The translations under genes and the position numbers were made by a program. Source: Capitulum mitella (Eukaryota > Arthropoda > Thecostraca > Pollicipedomorpha > Pollicipedidae). Taken from it: DNA of 64,000 bases. Every line of letters starts with the position of its first letter. Position 1 is the first letter of the stretch. The DNA is taken from NCBI GenBank assembly GCA_030062745.1, contig CP099848.1, positions 15,425,081 through 15,489,080 of the forward strand, in the 5' to 3' direction. The notes under the pieces are model-generated. The model was not told the origin of the DNA. It saw only the letters and a program-made list of their open reading frames with translations, and did not search any database. Below, piece after piece: positions 44,351 through 58,989 of the stretch.

Positions 44351-45668
44351 GGCGAGGGGTGTACCGTGGAGCGAAAGTACGACGAGGGGTGCACCGGAGA
44401 TGCAGGTTGTGGCGTGTGCTCATGCTCTTCCAAACGACACAGGGTACCTGGCTGCTGGCAAGTGACAACGTCTCCGTGCCGGGAACACTGTGCTGAAGAT
44501 TATCAACGTTACGTCTGAAATACAGTGAGTGTATTCCATTCTGAAAAATATACCTCTGTGTTAATATTTACAGCGTCACTGCACAGCAGATACAACGGTC
44601 GAAGGCTTAACATGTATACATGGAGCGTTAAGCGTCGCTACAGGCCTGAAGGACAGAAGAATGTCACGATAACGACACAAAGACATAGTTTACCAGCTAC
44701 ATTTTGCTGGCAGATAGTGCTTTCCACTTGACGGAATACCGTCTCAAGGTCCTTCAAGCTTCCCACACAGTCGGCAACGAGCCGCCAACAGAAGTGACTA
44801 CGGTAGCCACAGAAGACCGATGAGAAAGACACAATGGAGCCAGTCGACATAGGTTATTTTTTCAACAATGATAATATGAGAGACTCAGAAATCCGAAGGT
44901 TTTGCTGTATCTTTCACAATCAAGGACACCTTGGCACGATCATTGGCGATGTACATTAAAGACAAACTCACACGTATTTCTTTTCAGTTGGCTTGGTAGC
45001 ACAGCGTAGGGTGAAAATATATCAGAGGTTCATGGAGCTTTGGCGTGGGGCGGAGCTGGATGAGTGTACTTACTCACGGTCATTAGTCCAGTTTTTACCA
45101 GGCCCGAAATTCTACCATTCAAGAACACCATGGAAACCTGGGAAGGGCTCAGACGGTACCAGGAACCTTCAGGCCATCGGTAGCTGACCGTAGCAAGGTC
45201 TCGAGGGAGCAAGACATGCAGTGCAGAACGACTGGAACGACAATAAGATGCCGATGTTACTATGGAGATTGCCTGTGAATTAACAGACGCGAGTGTAAGA
45301 GGAGACCCCAGTTGTGGACAACGTCCATCGCACGTGCCACTAATCGCGTGACTATGGGTGGTTCTAAAGCACGGATGACCGGATACGGTCATTACACAGT
45401 TAAGACGGCGGCTTTGCGAGGCGACCGCTGCCCGTTTAACAAGTCTGAAGTCACCAAGGATCGCTGCTCTGCTTATGGTGTGCACAATCCTACGCGCCGA
45501 TAACCTCGACGATTTCGGCGCACAACGCACGACTCGCCGCCGCGAGACTGCAGTAAGCACATCATGCTGCGAACACCGGCGCGCAGGCAGACCAGCTGCA
45601 GTCTCTTCACGGATCCCGGCGCGCCGGCAGACAAGCGGTCTTGCTGCTGTGCCTGCCACCAGATGGCT
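44351..45668. other. No gene recognised
   Basis: Intergenic DNA between LRRC56 and the last exon of the minus-strand PPxY/CaaX gene. It begins with a threefold short repeat (ARGTACGACGAGGGGTGTACCG-like) at about 44340-44400. A 209-aa minus-strand frame (45030-45659) has no recognised family and biased composition. Confidence 0.4.
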
Positions 45669-48600
45669 CTACATGACGGAGCAGAAGGCCAGCCCGTCCG
45701 TCAAGACGTCCTGCATCAGCATCGGAGTGGCCATCGGCAGCGCGCTGTCGTCGTTCATCTGCTGGTACAGCTCGTGGTACCGTTCCTGCAAGTTCCGAAC
45801 TGATCGTTGGAACAGGTCGTGGTGATCACATGAACTTCTCACCAATTCGTTATCCACACAGCAAAGTTAAACCGACAGATAAACGCAAGCCTCCATCGGC
45901 CTGCATCCGGTCATGGTGTCACGTGACTTCCGTAAATAGGACACAGCTGAAAAAGACACTCATTCTCAGAAAGCGTCCATTTCTCGACATAAAGGCAGTA
46001 CAGACTACCGTGCTATCGCGGCTCGCAACATATGGTATGGTGAAACATTTTCCTTGAATTCTTCGGGCAACTCTTTTAGACTGGTGTTCTTTAGTTTCAG
46101 AAATGTGTGCCCAAATGAATGCGTGATTCATCGCGTCTTTGTGTTTGTTCCTGTGACTGTTACTTTTCGTAAAAATTTCTGCGTCTGCCTAACCCTCGCA
46201 GTGGTGTAGGAAGGCGAGTTCGTAGGACCTCAGTGGCGTAGCCAAGGGGGGCCAAAGAGGCCACCCCCCTGGAAGTCAAGCGGGGCCCCTGGCGGCCGAG
46301 CGGGTCCCCTGGGACCGAAGGCCCCAGTTCTTTGGATAGCGTGAGACGACCGCAAGGCGTCTTGCACTGTCCGAAACAGACAATTAAAGCAAAATAAGAA
46401 TATTTTTAAGCATTAAAGGAGGCTTACGAACCTAAACAAAACGTACTCCGAATATACAAGAAGGTTTTGTGTACTATGAAGAGACGCTTGTGGTCTTAAT
46501 GGGCGTTTAGGGGCCACTGCTAGCTTGTAGAGGAGTTCACTGCTTGTCTGGGGAGGGCCCCCCTGTCGTCCCATAACGGGCCCCTGTCAGTCTCCGAAGG
46601 GACCTCTTTTCGGTCTAAATGCTATGAAGAAGGTCCCTGCCCCTGTTTCCAGATGTCGACAGTGGCCGTTTACATGATAGTGTGCCCTCTACAGACAGGC
46701 AGTGACCCACCTGGCCAACAGGGGCCCCTAAACGATCATTCAGGGGTCCCTGCTTTCCTGTAAAGATGCTCCTGCCGACCTGTAAGAGGCACACACCAGG
46801 TCGGCAGAAACGTCTTTACAGGCGAGCATGGGCTCCCTTTACACTTCAGCGGAGCCCCTTTACAAACCGACAGTAATTTTAACCATATGGGGCCTCACTG
46901 ATTCCGAGGGCCAGGAGCGGATCCAGAGGGGAAGCAATTGGGGCGATCGCCCTCGCCCCCCTGAGGCCTGGGAAGGGGCCCCTGTCAGACTTGAAAGGAG
47001 CCCCGAAGGAGCCCCTTATGAGCTTCACGGGGTCTCTAAAAGAACATGATGGGCTCTTGATGCAGTCAGGGAGGCCTCCTGGAGGGTTAATGACCTCTGA
47101 GATGCAGAGAGCTCCCAAAGCTCCCAAAGGGCCCAACAAGGCATAGTGTCCCTGAGACCGCCAGATGGCTCATAGGGCCCCTGAGACGGCCAAGATGAGG
47201 ACTGGGTCCCTAGGGGGCCCCTGCAAGTGAAAAGCTGAATGTCTTGTTTTTGATGTAGTCAGAGGACTTCCAGGAGGATAAATGAGACCCTAACACGGTA
47301 AGATGGTTCCTAAGGTGGAAAGACACTCTTGAAACTTGAAACTTGAAACCTTGAAACTCTTCAAGGACTCCTGGGACCACAAGGGCCCCAACAGGGCAAA
47401 GGGTCCATGAGACCGCTTAAATTGCCAGAGAGGCACCTAAGACGGAAAGAACTTAAGAGGGTGCCTAGTACGGCATAAAAAGGTCCTGGCCAGCCAGAGC
47501 GGGCCCCCGAACGGGGATTCGTCAGTGACCTCAACCTCGAGAAGAGCCACAAATGGGTTACACTGGCTTTTTGAAACTTTGAGGGGTTCCTGATGCTGTC
47601 ACCGGCCCCCGGGAAGGTCAAGATGGCAAGAAAGGCCCGTACACCGCAGATGACCCACGAGACCACCAAAAACGTTGCAGGGCCCGTGAGAGGCAAAGAC
47701 CATAAAAGGGCCTCTGAAATGGCATTTGGGTTTATGGAGGGCGCTGGACGGCCAGAGGGTCTCCGAGTATAATAAGCAGGCTCCTGGCACGGTCAAGGTC
47801 CCCTTGAGACTGCCAGTGAAGCCCCTGAAGCACCATTAAAAAGCCCCTTGCTATAGCTAGAGGGGCCCTAAAAGACTGCCAGATATACTTCATGTAACAG
47901 AGGAAGACTCCTGACACAGTCACGTGGGGACCATCAGAGACATTCAGAGGGCCTATGACACTGTGCAGGGGCCCTGAAATTAAAGGTCTTTTGTAACTGT
48001 CAGAGGGCCCCTGAGACAGCAAGAATGTTTCCCAGAGACAATAAGAAGGGTATCCAGGACCACAAGGGATCCACTGAGACTGCTAGAGAGGGCCATCTGA
48101 GAATGCTAACTAGAAGTCCCTAGCAATATGGGCCTGTGAGATGACCAGAGGGGCCCCTGAAACTACTAGACCTGGACCTTGAGACATCCAGGGTCATGAA
48201 ATGGCCAAGGGACCTAGAGGATTGCCAGAGGTGCCTCTGCCACAGCACAGAGAGACTAACAGAGGGCCTTTTTAGTGTCTGAGGGGCTCCTTAGATGGCA
48301 AAGCATCCCAGGGACAACAGGAGGGAACCTGCAATGGCTTACACATCCCTTAAACTGCCAGGTGGGTCCCTAAGACTGTCTGAGGTACCCCTCAAACTGC
48401 CAAAGGACTGCCTGAAATGTCCTGCAGGACATGTGAAACTGTAAAAGGAGCCTGAGACCACTAGAGGGTCCTTGCATGACAGATGGCCTGAGAGCACCAA
48501 AAGCATCCTTGTAAATGCAAGAGGGAACCTAAACTAAGCCGGCAAAAAATTCCCAGAAGCTACAGGATGGGGGGACAGACAAGGTCCTGGACCAGATACA

Positions 48601-51600
48601 GACACATGTCAAATGGAGAAAGGATTAATTAATTAAATTAATAAATTGGCAACTAGCTATATTGGTATGATGTGGTCATTTGGTAGGTTTTGTGGTGTTA
48701 CAGCTATGTTGTTCTTTTAAACAGTTCATATTCAGGCACGATCTTACTCTAACAAAATGTTTTAAATGAAATTAAAAGAAAACATTGACACGGCTGGCCA
48801 ACGTCCGGCTGTTGGACCTGTGGGTCAGGCTGTGGTTGGCCGCAGCTAGGGTGCTGTGGCTGTGGAGTGAGCCAGCTAAGGAAAAATACAGCTGTGTAAG
48901 CCTCTAGTTAGGAGTGCCAAAGTTTCAGTTCCTGTTCTTAGCTAGTTTGAAAGCAGATTGAAGCCGGATCCCCTGTGCTCCATACCCATGTTGCACCCTT
49001 TGACATGTTCAGTGTCACTCCTGACGTTTGAAGTGTTGTCTCGTCTTCATTATCGGCCTGGCCAAAATGAGGCCAGTCACCAGGCATGTGATCCGAAAAA
49101 TGGTTTTTCAAAAGATCCAGTGAAATCCAAGACTTATGTAGCTAGGTATTCTCACGTGTCAGCAGGGGACTGGCTGTCATAGTAGTAGTTTTTGTCGCTT
49201 GATTAACTACACAGAGCCCCTTCGATCAGTGATCAATATCGTTTCCTGTGAAGTTATGGAATGATGGAGGGAGGTTTGTATGACACATCTGTTGGGCACC
49301 AGAAAGCCAACGTTGTGGGGACTGGAATTTGGCCTAATGAAGAGAGAACGTATGTCCTGTCGCTGCTGCGGAAAGTTACCAAGCTTCAGCTAAGAGTTCA
49401 AGTGGTTCCAGGCAGGGGCGCAGCCAGGATTTTCATAAGGGGGGGGGAGGTGCCCAGAGCTCATTGTGAACTGAAATACGAAAATCGCCTGCCGGGAAGA
49501 CGATGTGCAACAAAAACTGCGGGTCAAAGGGGGGCGGGTCCCCAGTCCCCCCCCCCCTTGGCTACGCTTGTCGTTCCAAGAGTAAGACCTGGGATGGGAC
49601 CGAAATGATCGCCATCTGTTGTCGACAGCGCTTAGTCCCAGACTCAGGGACGGCGGATTGCATTTCTGGCTGGGGGGAGGGGAAGCTATATCTAAGCTAT
49701 CAGTAAGATCAGTTTCCTAAGTTCAGCGGTGGTAATCTCGTACATGTAACATTTCTGCCTTGTTGTATACATGTGCTGTCCGTCTGAATATGAAAATGAG
49801 TCTGATATTTCCAAGTTTCCATCAGCATGTTACAATCCTGGTGTCCGAAAACTGTGGTGTAAAGTGGACCTACGCTGGTCCACTTTACCCCATACTGTTT
49901 TGTGATCAAGAAGCCTTTAACTCCCTCTCAACGTTCTTTTTTCCTGGAATCAGCAAAACACCTTGGCGATAAAATAAACGTTTATTCTGGGATTGTATAA
50001 AGGGTGTTCTGCCGCTGTCACATGGATGCAACTTAGATGATACACAAGCTCGTTGATTAAACATTAAGCTTGTTAAATTGGTGAGTTTTACTGAGGTGCT
50101 GGCTCAGTACAGCATTGGCCTGACTTGTATAAGGGACGAAAAGCGTCTCCTTACACACACAGGTCGCACGTAAAGTCATCGTCGTCCTCAGCGCACATCT
50201 CGTGCGCCCACTTTTTGCACTTGCAAAAGCAAACCCAACCTTCTCCAGCTGCAGAGCGACTTGAGATGTCGGTGCAGTACAGACATGGTGTATCACCGTC
50301 ACTGGCCTCCCCGTCCTCGGCTCCACCTCCAGCGACTTACGAGCGCACTCATTTCTCCTCTTTCTGCTCTTACTGGACTTTGCTGCCGTTTTCGCCCTCA
50401 GCTGACGCTTGTACGGGAAGCTGGTCATCGCCACAGGTTCCTCTCCTTTTTTACGTCCGTCCTTCTGTAACGTCTGACATCGGCGGCCTGCTTGTGGCAC
50501 AAGGTGAGACTGCAAGTACTTCGCTGCCCGGACCGAGCCTGGCTCTGCCGACTTGCTCTGTTTCACTTCCGGATTGAAGCGATGGCGTCGTTGCCGCACA
50601 CCGCCGGCCGGACTGGTCACGGGCAGCAGACTCAGGCCGTGATGGAACTGAGATGGAGGCAGCTGCTGGCTCCGAATCTCCACGGGCTGCTCTCCTCTCC
50701 CCTGCTCTCCTCCAGCGTCTTCGTTCGGCTGTCCTCCGGTGCTGTCCTGCGGTTCTGTTCGGGTGCTGTTCTCCAGCTCTTCGTGGACGCTCTTCTCCGG
50801 CTACTGGATGAACTCGGCTGCCTCAAAGTCTTCGTCACCAAAGATATTGCGATCGCATGGGCTAGTACTTCGGAAAGTGTTGGCTGCCGTTGCTGGAATC
50901 GAAGCCGGAAGATAGGCCGCACCAAGCAGTTCGGCCACTTGACACACAGTCACAACCCGCGTGGGGTTATTTCTTGGTTTTACGGACAGCCGCTTCTAAG
51001 CCGCCTGTCCGTAGGACGTGTTCAGCGGGAACATGAACCAAACATCCAGGGGCTGCAGCTTATGAGTGCAGTGAGGCTGCAGCACGATAATGGGGACGTG
51101 GTTTTCTCTTGCAGTGTCAACCATATGCAGGTTTTTCGTGTGGGATATGCGCCCATCCAGAATCAGAAGTGCGGGATCATCTGCGGTATGCTTCGCGTAG
51201 TAGAGGAAATGTCTGAACTACTTCGTAAATATGTCCAGTTGCATCCAGCCTGAAGGGTGGCATTACTCCCAATTCCGGGAGGAGCGCCATTTAGAAGTTC
51301 AGCCTTCATCCTAATCCGCGGGAAGATTAAGAACGGAGGAATGAAGTTGCCGCCGGCGGCCATGCAGATGGCAGCTGTCATTAGCACTCCATATTTAGCT
51401 AAAGTCAGGCTGCGCGCTTCCGACCCCCCCCCCCCCCGTTCAGAGTAAACACTTGATGACTGTTTGGACAGTGGTCACCCAGTCTCATCACAGTTGAAGA
51501 TTCGGTGGGCCGGGAAGTGCTGGGTCAAAGTGCTGGCCAACATTTACACGATTAAATACCCTGGCATCTTCGGCTGACGTGGCCTCAGGTAAGCGAAGAA

Positions 51601-53331
51601 CCAAATCTGGATGTCTCTTCTGAAACCCAGTCAACCAATCCTTTCCTGCTAGTCCGCCAGCTCTGATGAAGTTGTGAGGGATGTTACTTCTCTCTGCTAT
51701 CTGGAATGCTCGGAAGCACACATCTTTGGCAGTAAGCTCATACAGTCTCCTCTCCATGAGAAGGATGCGGCCCACAAACTTTTTCCTGAGTCTCGCTGAA
51801 TATGGGCTTATGTCTTCCTATTACTTTCTTGGGCCCTTTTTCATCTCTATTTTGGTCTTTGACTCTTTACTTGAGAGTTGTCTTGGGGACCCCGAAACGC
51901 TGTGACGTCTGTAAGCACCCCATCCTTTTCTCCCTCACTGCGTCAATCGCAAACTTCATTTTGTCGGGATCCCACTTCCCGTGCTTTGACTTGCTTGCAT
52001 AAATGCTTGGCATCTATGGAAACACATAAAAAACGTTAAACTGTTGTCGCCACAGAATGAAAATTGAGCATTATGCGGGCAGGGAAGGGAAGAGGGATTT
52101 TGCGTCAAATATTTTCATGTAATATGGACAGGAACAGTATTAAATGACAGGAAAAATGGGGAGGCGGACGTCCCATTTCGTCCCTGGTCGTTATGCCCAT
52201 GTTTCAGTAGCGAAAGTGGCCGTCCATGAATTATGTCACGCAAGGAAATTGGTAATGGCCCGGTGTTATGCATCCATAAATTGCAAGGGCCAGTGCACGT
52301 GTAAAAGGGGAGGTATTATCAATATTTTTCCAATCTTCATAAAATTTAAACGTAATGAATGGCCGGACCCAAAGCTTACGATGCCTTCTTAAAACCAGGG
52401 ACTGTTTACCGAAAAACGTGCTGTGAACTCGACAAAGTGAGGGTAGAACATCAATGGACGGGGGTGATCGATACACACGGGAGAAGCACTCAAGAGGAAG
52501 AAGACCATTTGAAGCAGGGCGACACCAGCGGGAGGCAAAGAGCTACAGCCTTTCTTGGCGACCTGTCCAAACTCCTAGCAAGCTCAGGACTAGTTGGGAA
52601 GACACTGGAACTAAGAATAAGTGTGCATCCCTTAGAAGTGACTCCAGCAATACCGAATCAGAACTCTGGCGGGATAATAGCCTCCTGGCGATAAATTTTG
52701 GCGACATCCTGAACTGAAGGAAAGAAATGACGAATCGTATCCCTTCTTTCCTATTAAAACATCTCAAGATACGGCAACGATTTCACAAAAATGGAGCAAA
52801 GTGGACCAGTAGTTGGGTAAAGTGAACCACAGGTTGTCCGCTTTGCTCCCAGCTACTGCCATCTTAAAAGACGAGCTGTAAGCAATACCTTTAGGACAGC
52901 CCATAACTGAATAATACCCAAAGACCCGCATTCAAATGAGCTCTTGCTAACCAACAGCCAAGTTTTTGTAACTAATACGAGCAGAGTGTAAATGGCGAAT
53001 TTTAGCATGTCTTACCTTAGATCCGCTGACCGAAAAAGGACATGTTTTGTCGCCGCGCACGAGCGCCGCACGGTCTCACTACCAAACTTCGTGGGTGACT
53101 GCTGCAAATACGACGGATGTTACCTGTACCGTTTTACCGGAGGTAGCAGCACCTACCGTTGCTGGAGGGCCAGTGGCCCACTTTAGCCCGTTGAGCCGCT
53201 TTACTCCACCTTCCCCTAAGTTAGCAATAATAACGAAAAGAACAGCCGTACGAGATAAGACAGGTGGAAGGTAAAGAATAAGGTTTAGAGCGATCATCTT
53301 TCCATTTAAAGCGGTCATCTTTCTATTTTCT

Positions 53332-53399
<68 letters not shown>

Positions 53400-53408
53400 G
53401 AATTTGTC

Positions 53409-53442
<34 letters not shown>

Positions 53443-55324
53443 TATGTGTGTGTGGACAAATTCAGTTTTTCATTTAATAAATAGCAAAAAAAGTTGCAAA
53501 TTTCCGTTGGTCAAAACAAAGTGGGCTAAATCCGCTGAGAAACCAACATTTGGGGGGTGGTTAGGTTGTCGGGCTCTCGGTTCGCCCCCCCCCAATCATT
53601 TACAGAAATGGACACCCCTGTTCAAACACATTGCACATTGTCTTCCCAGCAGGCAGTTTTCGCATGATTTCCGTTCTCACTGAGTTCGGGCCCCACTTCC
53701 TTCAGAAAACCAGGGCTGCGCCCCTGAGACGTACAATGAAACCATTTCTGGGTAACATCCATCCTATTAATACTATAAGGTATATGGAGTTCTCTCTGCA
53801 ATCGGGTGGCAAAACAATTAACATGCCTAGCGTCCCTTTCTTACCTGGCATTTGGCGCAGGAGCAAATTCTGCCTCCCATCTCTGCATACTGGTCCATCT
53901 GACGCTGATATTCCCTGTGATCAACCTCGGCGGGGTAGCATTCACAGCCGACATGGTAGTTCTGCGCCTCGGCCATGGATGTCGCTGCTGAAGCCCCGGC
54001 CGCAGTCGTAGACTGTTCCGCAAGACGTCTTCGGTTCCCGCTAACTTGTTCGTAACTTGGCAGATCGCACTGCAAAAAAAGTTTACAGGAAAAAAGTCTT
54101 ACTGACTGATTATTTTGTCTGTCTTGTCAGTATGACTGATCCCTTAACTGATAATTATGGGCCCATAACCAGGGGTGTCGATTTGTATTCTTTTGAGGGG
54201 GTCCTTGGCCCACCCACTATTGATGTGTGCCCACGCAATGTTGATTTGGGCCCACCCAATATTGTCTACCGGTTTGAAAGGGAAATGAGTAATGACAACG
54301 AAAATAACGCCTACATATAAAGGGAACGAAAAGAATAATTTATAAAGCGATGCATCTATCTATCTTTCTATCCTCTATCTACATATGCATGGGGATAAAC
54401 GCAATTTCTCATTTGATAAATAGTAACAAAAATCTTGTAAATTTCCGTGGGTCAAAATAAAATGGGCTAAATCCGTTGAGAAATCCACATTTGGGGGAGG
54501 TTAGGCTGTCGGGCCCCCGCCCGCCCGCCCGCTCCCCCCCCCAATAATTTACCGAAATCGACGCCCCTGCCCATAACCCTATTCCGTGCTGGGGAAGCGG
54601 ATTCCGCCCCCCTATTTTTTGCTCGCCATTCCGGGGGTTTTGGGAACTGCTTCACGAAACTTGTTGAGTTTTCCTCAGCATGTTTTCACGTTGTCACAAA
54701 ATTAAAAAAAATTACGTCCTCCGTAGGCTGTTGCAGGACACCCTTTAAGGAGGCATGTTTGAGGAATGCCGCGTTTTCTAGAAATCGCGCACTTCGACGT
54801 GGTCATGTATTATTTTGATGTTGATATTTGTAATGCCGCGGACAGTTCACATGATCAAAATGTTTCTAATCTGCACAATTTCAAGCATTTTTTAAATGTT
54901 AATAACGGATCCAGGGCCACTGAAAAGGGGCATTTACATTTTTTTATTCATGGGAACGTATGACATATTGTATGAATAAAACAAAGCTGGCGTGTGATGT
55001 AGACATATTTAATCTAAGATGCGCATATAATTCACCTATATATGCTGCCAGGGGCGTCTGCAGGCACAGATTTTGGGGTGTACATCAATGAGTCAGGCAG
55101 ACATTTGGATCCGTGTGGTGAGTTTTGTTAGTTTCACTATATTACGTCCAAATTCCATAAATTTCACTGAAAATGAAGATGAAAGACGGCTTCAAGGCAA
55201 CATAAAACGGAGCATTATATTTATTTTTATTCCTGAGAAACTTTGACTCAGTTTCGTTGTAGAAAGGTACCCTTCTTTTCTGGTAACTGGATCCGATGGG
55301 CATTTATCATGTATATAATGTATA

Positions 55325-55386
<62 letters not shown>

Positions 55387-58300
55387 GTGTATATATATCC
55401 CTTTGGCATGTGACACATAAGGAAATGCTTTCCAAACGGAAATAAGCTCGCCTAGATCTGATATGAATTAGCATTTCCAAAAACCGTTTACCCTTCCTAT
55501 ATGCCCTGGTTGGTTGGTTGGTTATTGGGGCTTAGGGGCGCACCGACTGCAGGGTCATTCGGCGCCCATATATGCCCTGGGTACGCATATGAATTTTGAA
55601 AATTGATCTTTTCTTAACATGTACGATAGGCATTAATTGTCCGTAGCAGGTCATGAATCAGAACAAAATGAGTTATAAAATGTGGCCAGGAAGCTCGTAC
55701 AAGTAAACCCCTATTTATACCCTCATTTTCAACCCCTATCCCTCTTTCAGAATTTTCAGCATTTCTTTTTTTTAGAAGTGTAGATCTCGCTACCAGTTAT
55801 CGCACGCCGTTTTCCGCAGGGAAATGGAACCAGCAGTTTCCGAGATCGCAGGGGCGCAGAATCTGTTCCCCCACCCCTCCCCGGACGGAATTATACGCAA
55901 CGGGCAGGAGCACGGAATAGGGTTAACGGCAGCTCACGGAAACCAAAGTTCTCGCCGGAGCACTGACAGAACCTCGTAGACCCGAATCGCTCACAGTAGG
56001 CCCCCTTATGCGTGCCTCCCACAGACCCGTCAGCACTTCACCGGGTTTCGGACGGTGTTGTACGGCGGCGGTGGACTGGTTGAGAGGGCAGCAGGGTCCA
56101 GCCACTCCGTGCTGCTCTCACGCTGCGGCGGCCGCCGGCTGTACAGAGGTGGAGGCACGTCTGCAATGGAGGCGTAGGTCGTCCTCATAGAAGTGCATGC
56201 ACGTCCAGAATGGAGACAGACGGTGAGAGACGCTTTGCAGAGATGGAGGCACGTCCGGAGTGAAGACATCACTGGCCATAGATGAGAAAGGCCTGGACAG
56301 AAACGTACATATACTTGCAAAATCCTGAAGTCCGGCGAGGGTTACAAGTGTATTTACGAATGTCAGGCGAGGTGCAGTAGGACACTAAAGATGGCACTAA
56401 ACAATGCGATCAAGTATGGTGGTATATATCTCCGCATAGATAATTCGCTGTATATGTATGCATATGCAGAGGACATATGTAGGAGTATATGGTTAAGATG
56501 AACTTATATTACCGAAGATATTCGCCTGAAACAAGACCGCCTCTATATGGTTTCTCATTTAGGAGTTTATGTGATGCGATGGTTTTGATTTTATATGAAG
56601 GCGATTCACCGTGTCGAGTACCGCACACGGTTGAGCACAAATTAATGAGAGTGACTGAACACACATGGATTCAGCTATATTCCACCGATTGTAGTGAGGG
56701 TTTTGCAATGACGTCTTCTCATCCCCTGCTATCGCGTGCAGTCGGTGGGCACGTCTTACTAGATCCCTGTTGTTCGTTCGGGGCGTGCGCGCTAACAGCC
56801 TTCATGATTCTTTGCATCTTCTTATTCAGGAATTGAGAGCTCTTCTACGACTTGTGCTTTAGACCTACGTCCAAACCGTCCTCCCAGCCACCATCCACCC
56901 ACCCACCATTACGTATCATGTCACCATTACGTGTTCTGTCATGGCCACAATATCCCCAGTATGCTGTAAGTGAAGTGAAGACGAATATGCGACATTGTCT
57001 CAAGAGGGAAACAACGAGATTCAGCGCTCCGAAACAGTTCTTGTGTTCTGTTGGCGTACTGAGGCAATTTCTGCAAAAGAAAGGCATGATACATATTTGT
57101 TAAGCTTTTGTCATGACAATTATCTCAATCCACCAAAGCAGGGCTTTGGTCAAAGAGGCTTTTAGACGCCATCCTCGGGCTACTTCTACCAGTCATGTAA
57201 TTATCCTTCAAGGAAGTTTATTTTGGGGCGACAGGTAATTTTCTAAAGTGCGTTTGTATTTTTACCAGAGCAGAAGTCGATATTTTCTGATGGTATGTTT
57301 CCAATGTGTTCAAAATATGTTTCGTCGTCAATTACCATCTTAAGAGCATTCGTGTTTTTAATATGCCTCGCCATTTTGCGAAGATACGTCTGTTGAATAG
57401 CATCGTCATAGCAGGTGTCTTATACTTTTTTGGTTCTTTACAACCTTTTTTAATATCTGGTACACGCAAGATTAAGGTTATTTCTTATCAGACTTCGAGG
57501 CTGTAATTTCTTCCGTCAAAACGCTGTCTGTATAAAAAACTTTTCTTAGTTCATTACTCTTTATTTCACTACATATTCATTAGAAAGTTCATGCCATGGC
57601 GATGCGTCCCACACTGTCCTTTCCTTGGTGACCAGGACAGCTCCTGTCTGTCCACTGACATTTAAGAACAAGATACAACGCATTTACAAGAAGTCACTTA
57701 ACCATGAAATGCTGCGTCGCGGGAAAGTTTCTACAATCGTGGTGGCACTGAACAAAAATGACAGCGGTGTGGTGGATGATCCCCTTTGACAGTGACTTTC
57801 TTTTAGGCGTTGAAGAAAAAATGGCCTGTAATTCAAATATAATCTGGATCTCCCGACTGCCACAAAAAAGACGTATCATTTGATACGAAAACATCACAAA
57901 TATAATTGAAGTAAGTGCTATCAGACGACATGAAATCAACAACGGATGAACCGAAATATCATGGAACCGCTGAGTATACCTGAGTTAGACGTATAACATT
58001 ACACCTGAGCCACTTCCACCGAAAAGGTTAATAATGCGGAAGAGCAGCGGTCCAACGAGAAAAAAACGGATGTAGCGTTACGCCTAATTCCAAACTTTTC
58101 ACCTGTCCTCAGGTCTCATCTTTAATCTTGAGGCGAATGCAAATTTCAATTATGTTGTGAGGTACATAACTGTCAGATGTCGCCCCAGTGTGGATATGTA
58201 TATTGGGTTTCACCACTTCGAGCTAGGGCTAAGCAAATAATATTGCGGTAGTAACTTTAGACCACTCTGATTTCAAGGATAGCCAAAACGAGACAGCTGT

Positions 58301-58768
58301 ATAACATGACATAAATGACGCAGACTTTATCGTTGACGTGTTTGATCACACATTATCTGTAACCATGCATAGAAAAGCTCTGTCGTATTATGGCAAAACT
58401 TTATCCAGGCGATGAAGTTTTGGCACCAATGAATCGCGTCGAAACCATTCTGGTTCACTTCCCAGCTCTTTTCGATATTTGATTGGTTGCCGTCTATCAC
58501 ATATTACCTTGTTTGTTCAAGCGCTTCTGCGCAGGTACCTTGCCGCAGTGGCACGAACACAGCGCGGTCGGACAGTTTGCTCACGACGGAGCCCCACAAT
58601 TGTGTGGCTCCATTTGTCGGAAGTGCTTGTGGCCGCAGAGTCAGTAGAACGTCAGGCAAACCGAACAGCTTACCAACGAACGACAGAGAAAGGGGCATGC
58701 AAGCGAAAGGGTGTGTGGGTGTGGGTGTCTGAAAGAGAAAGACAGACAGACGGACAGACAGACAGACA

Positions 58769-58821
<53 letters not shown>

Positions 58822-58836
58822 ACCGACGGACAGACC

Positions 58837-58911
<75 letters not shown>

Positions 58912-58956
58912 GGGCGGACGGATGGACGGACGGACGGACGGACGGACGGACGGACG

Positions 58957-58989
<33 letters not shown>

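Noticed and set aside
45030..45659. 209-aa minus-strand frame next to the last exon of the PPxY/CaaX gene
   Set aside because: Composition looks like non-coding DNA, no domain, and it begins after the gene's stop codon.
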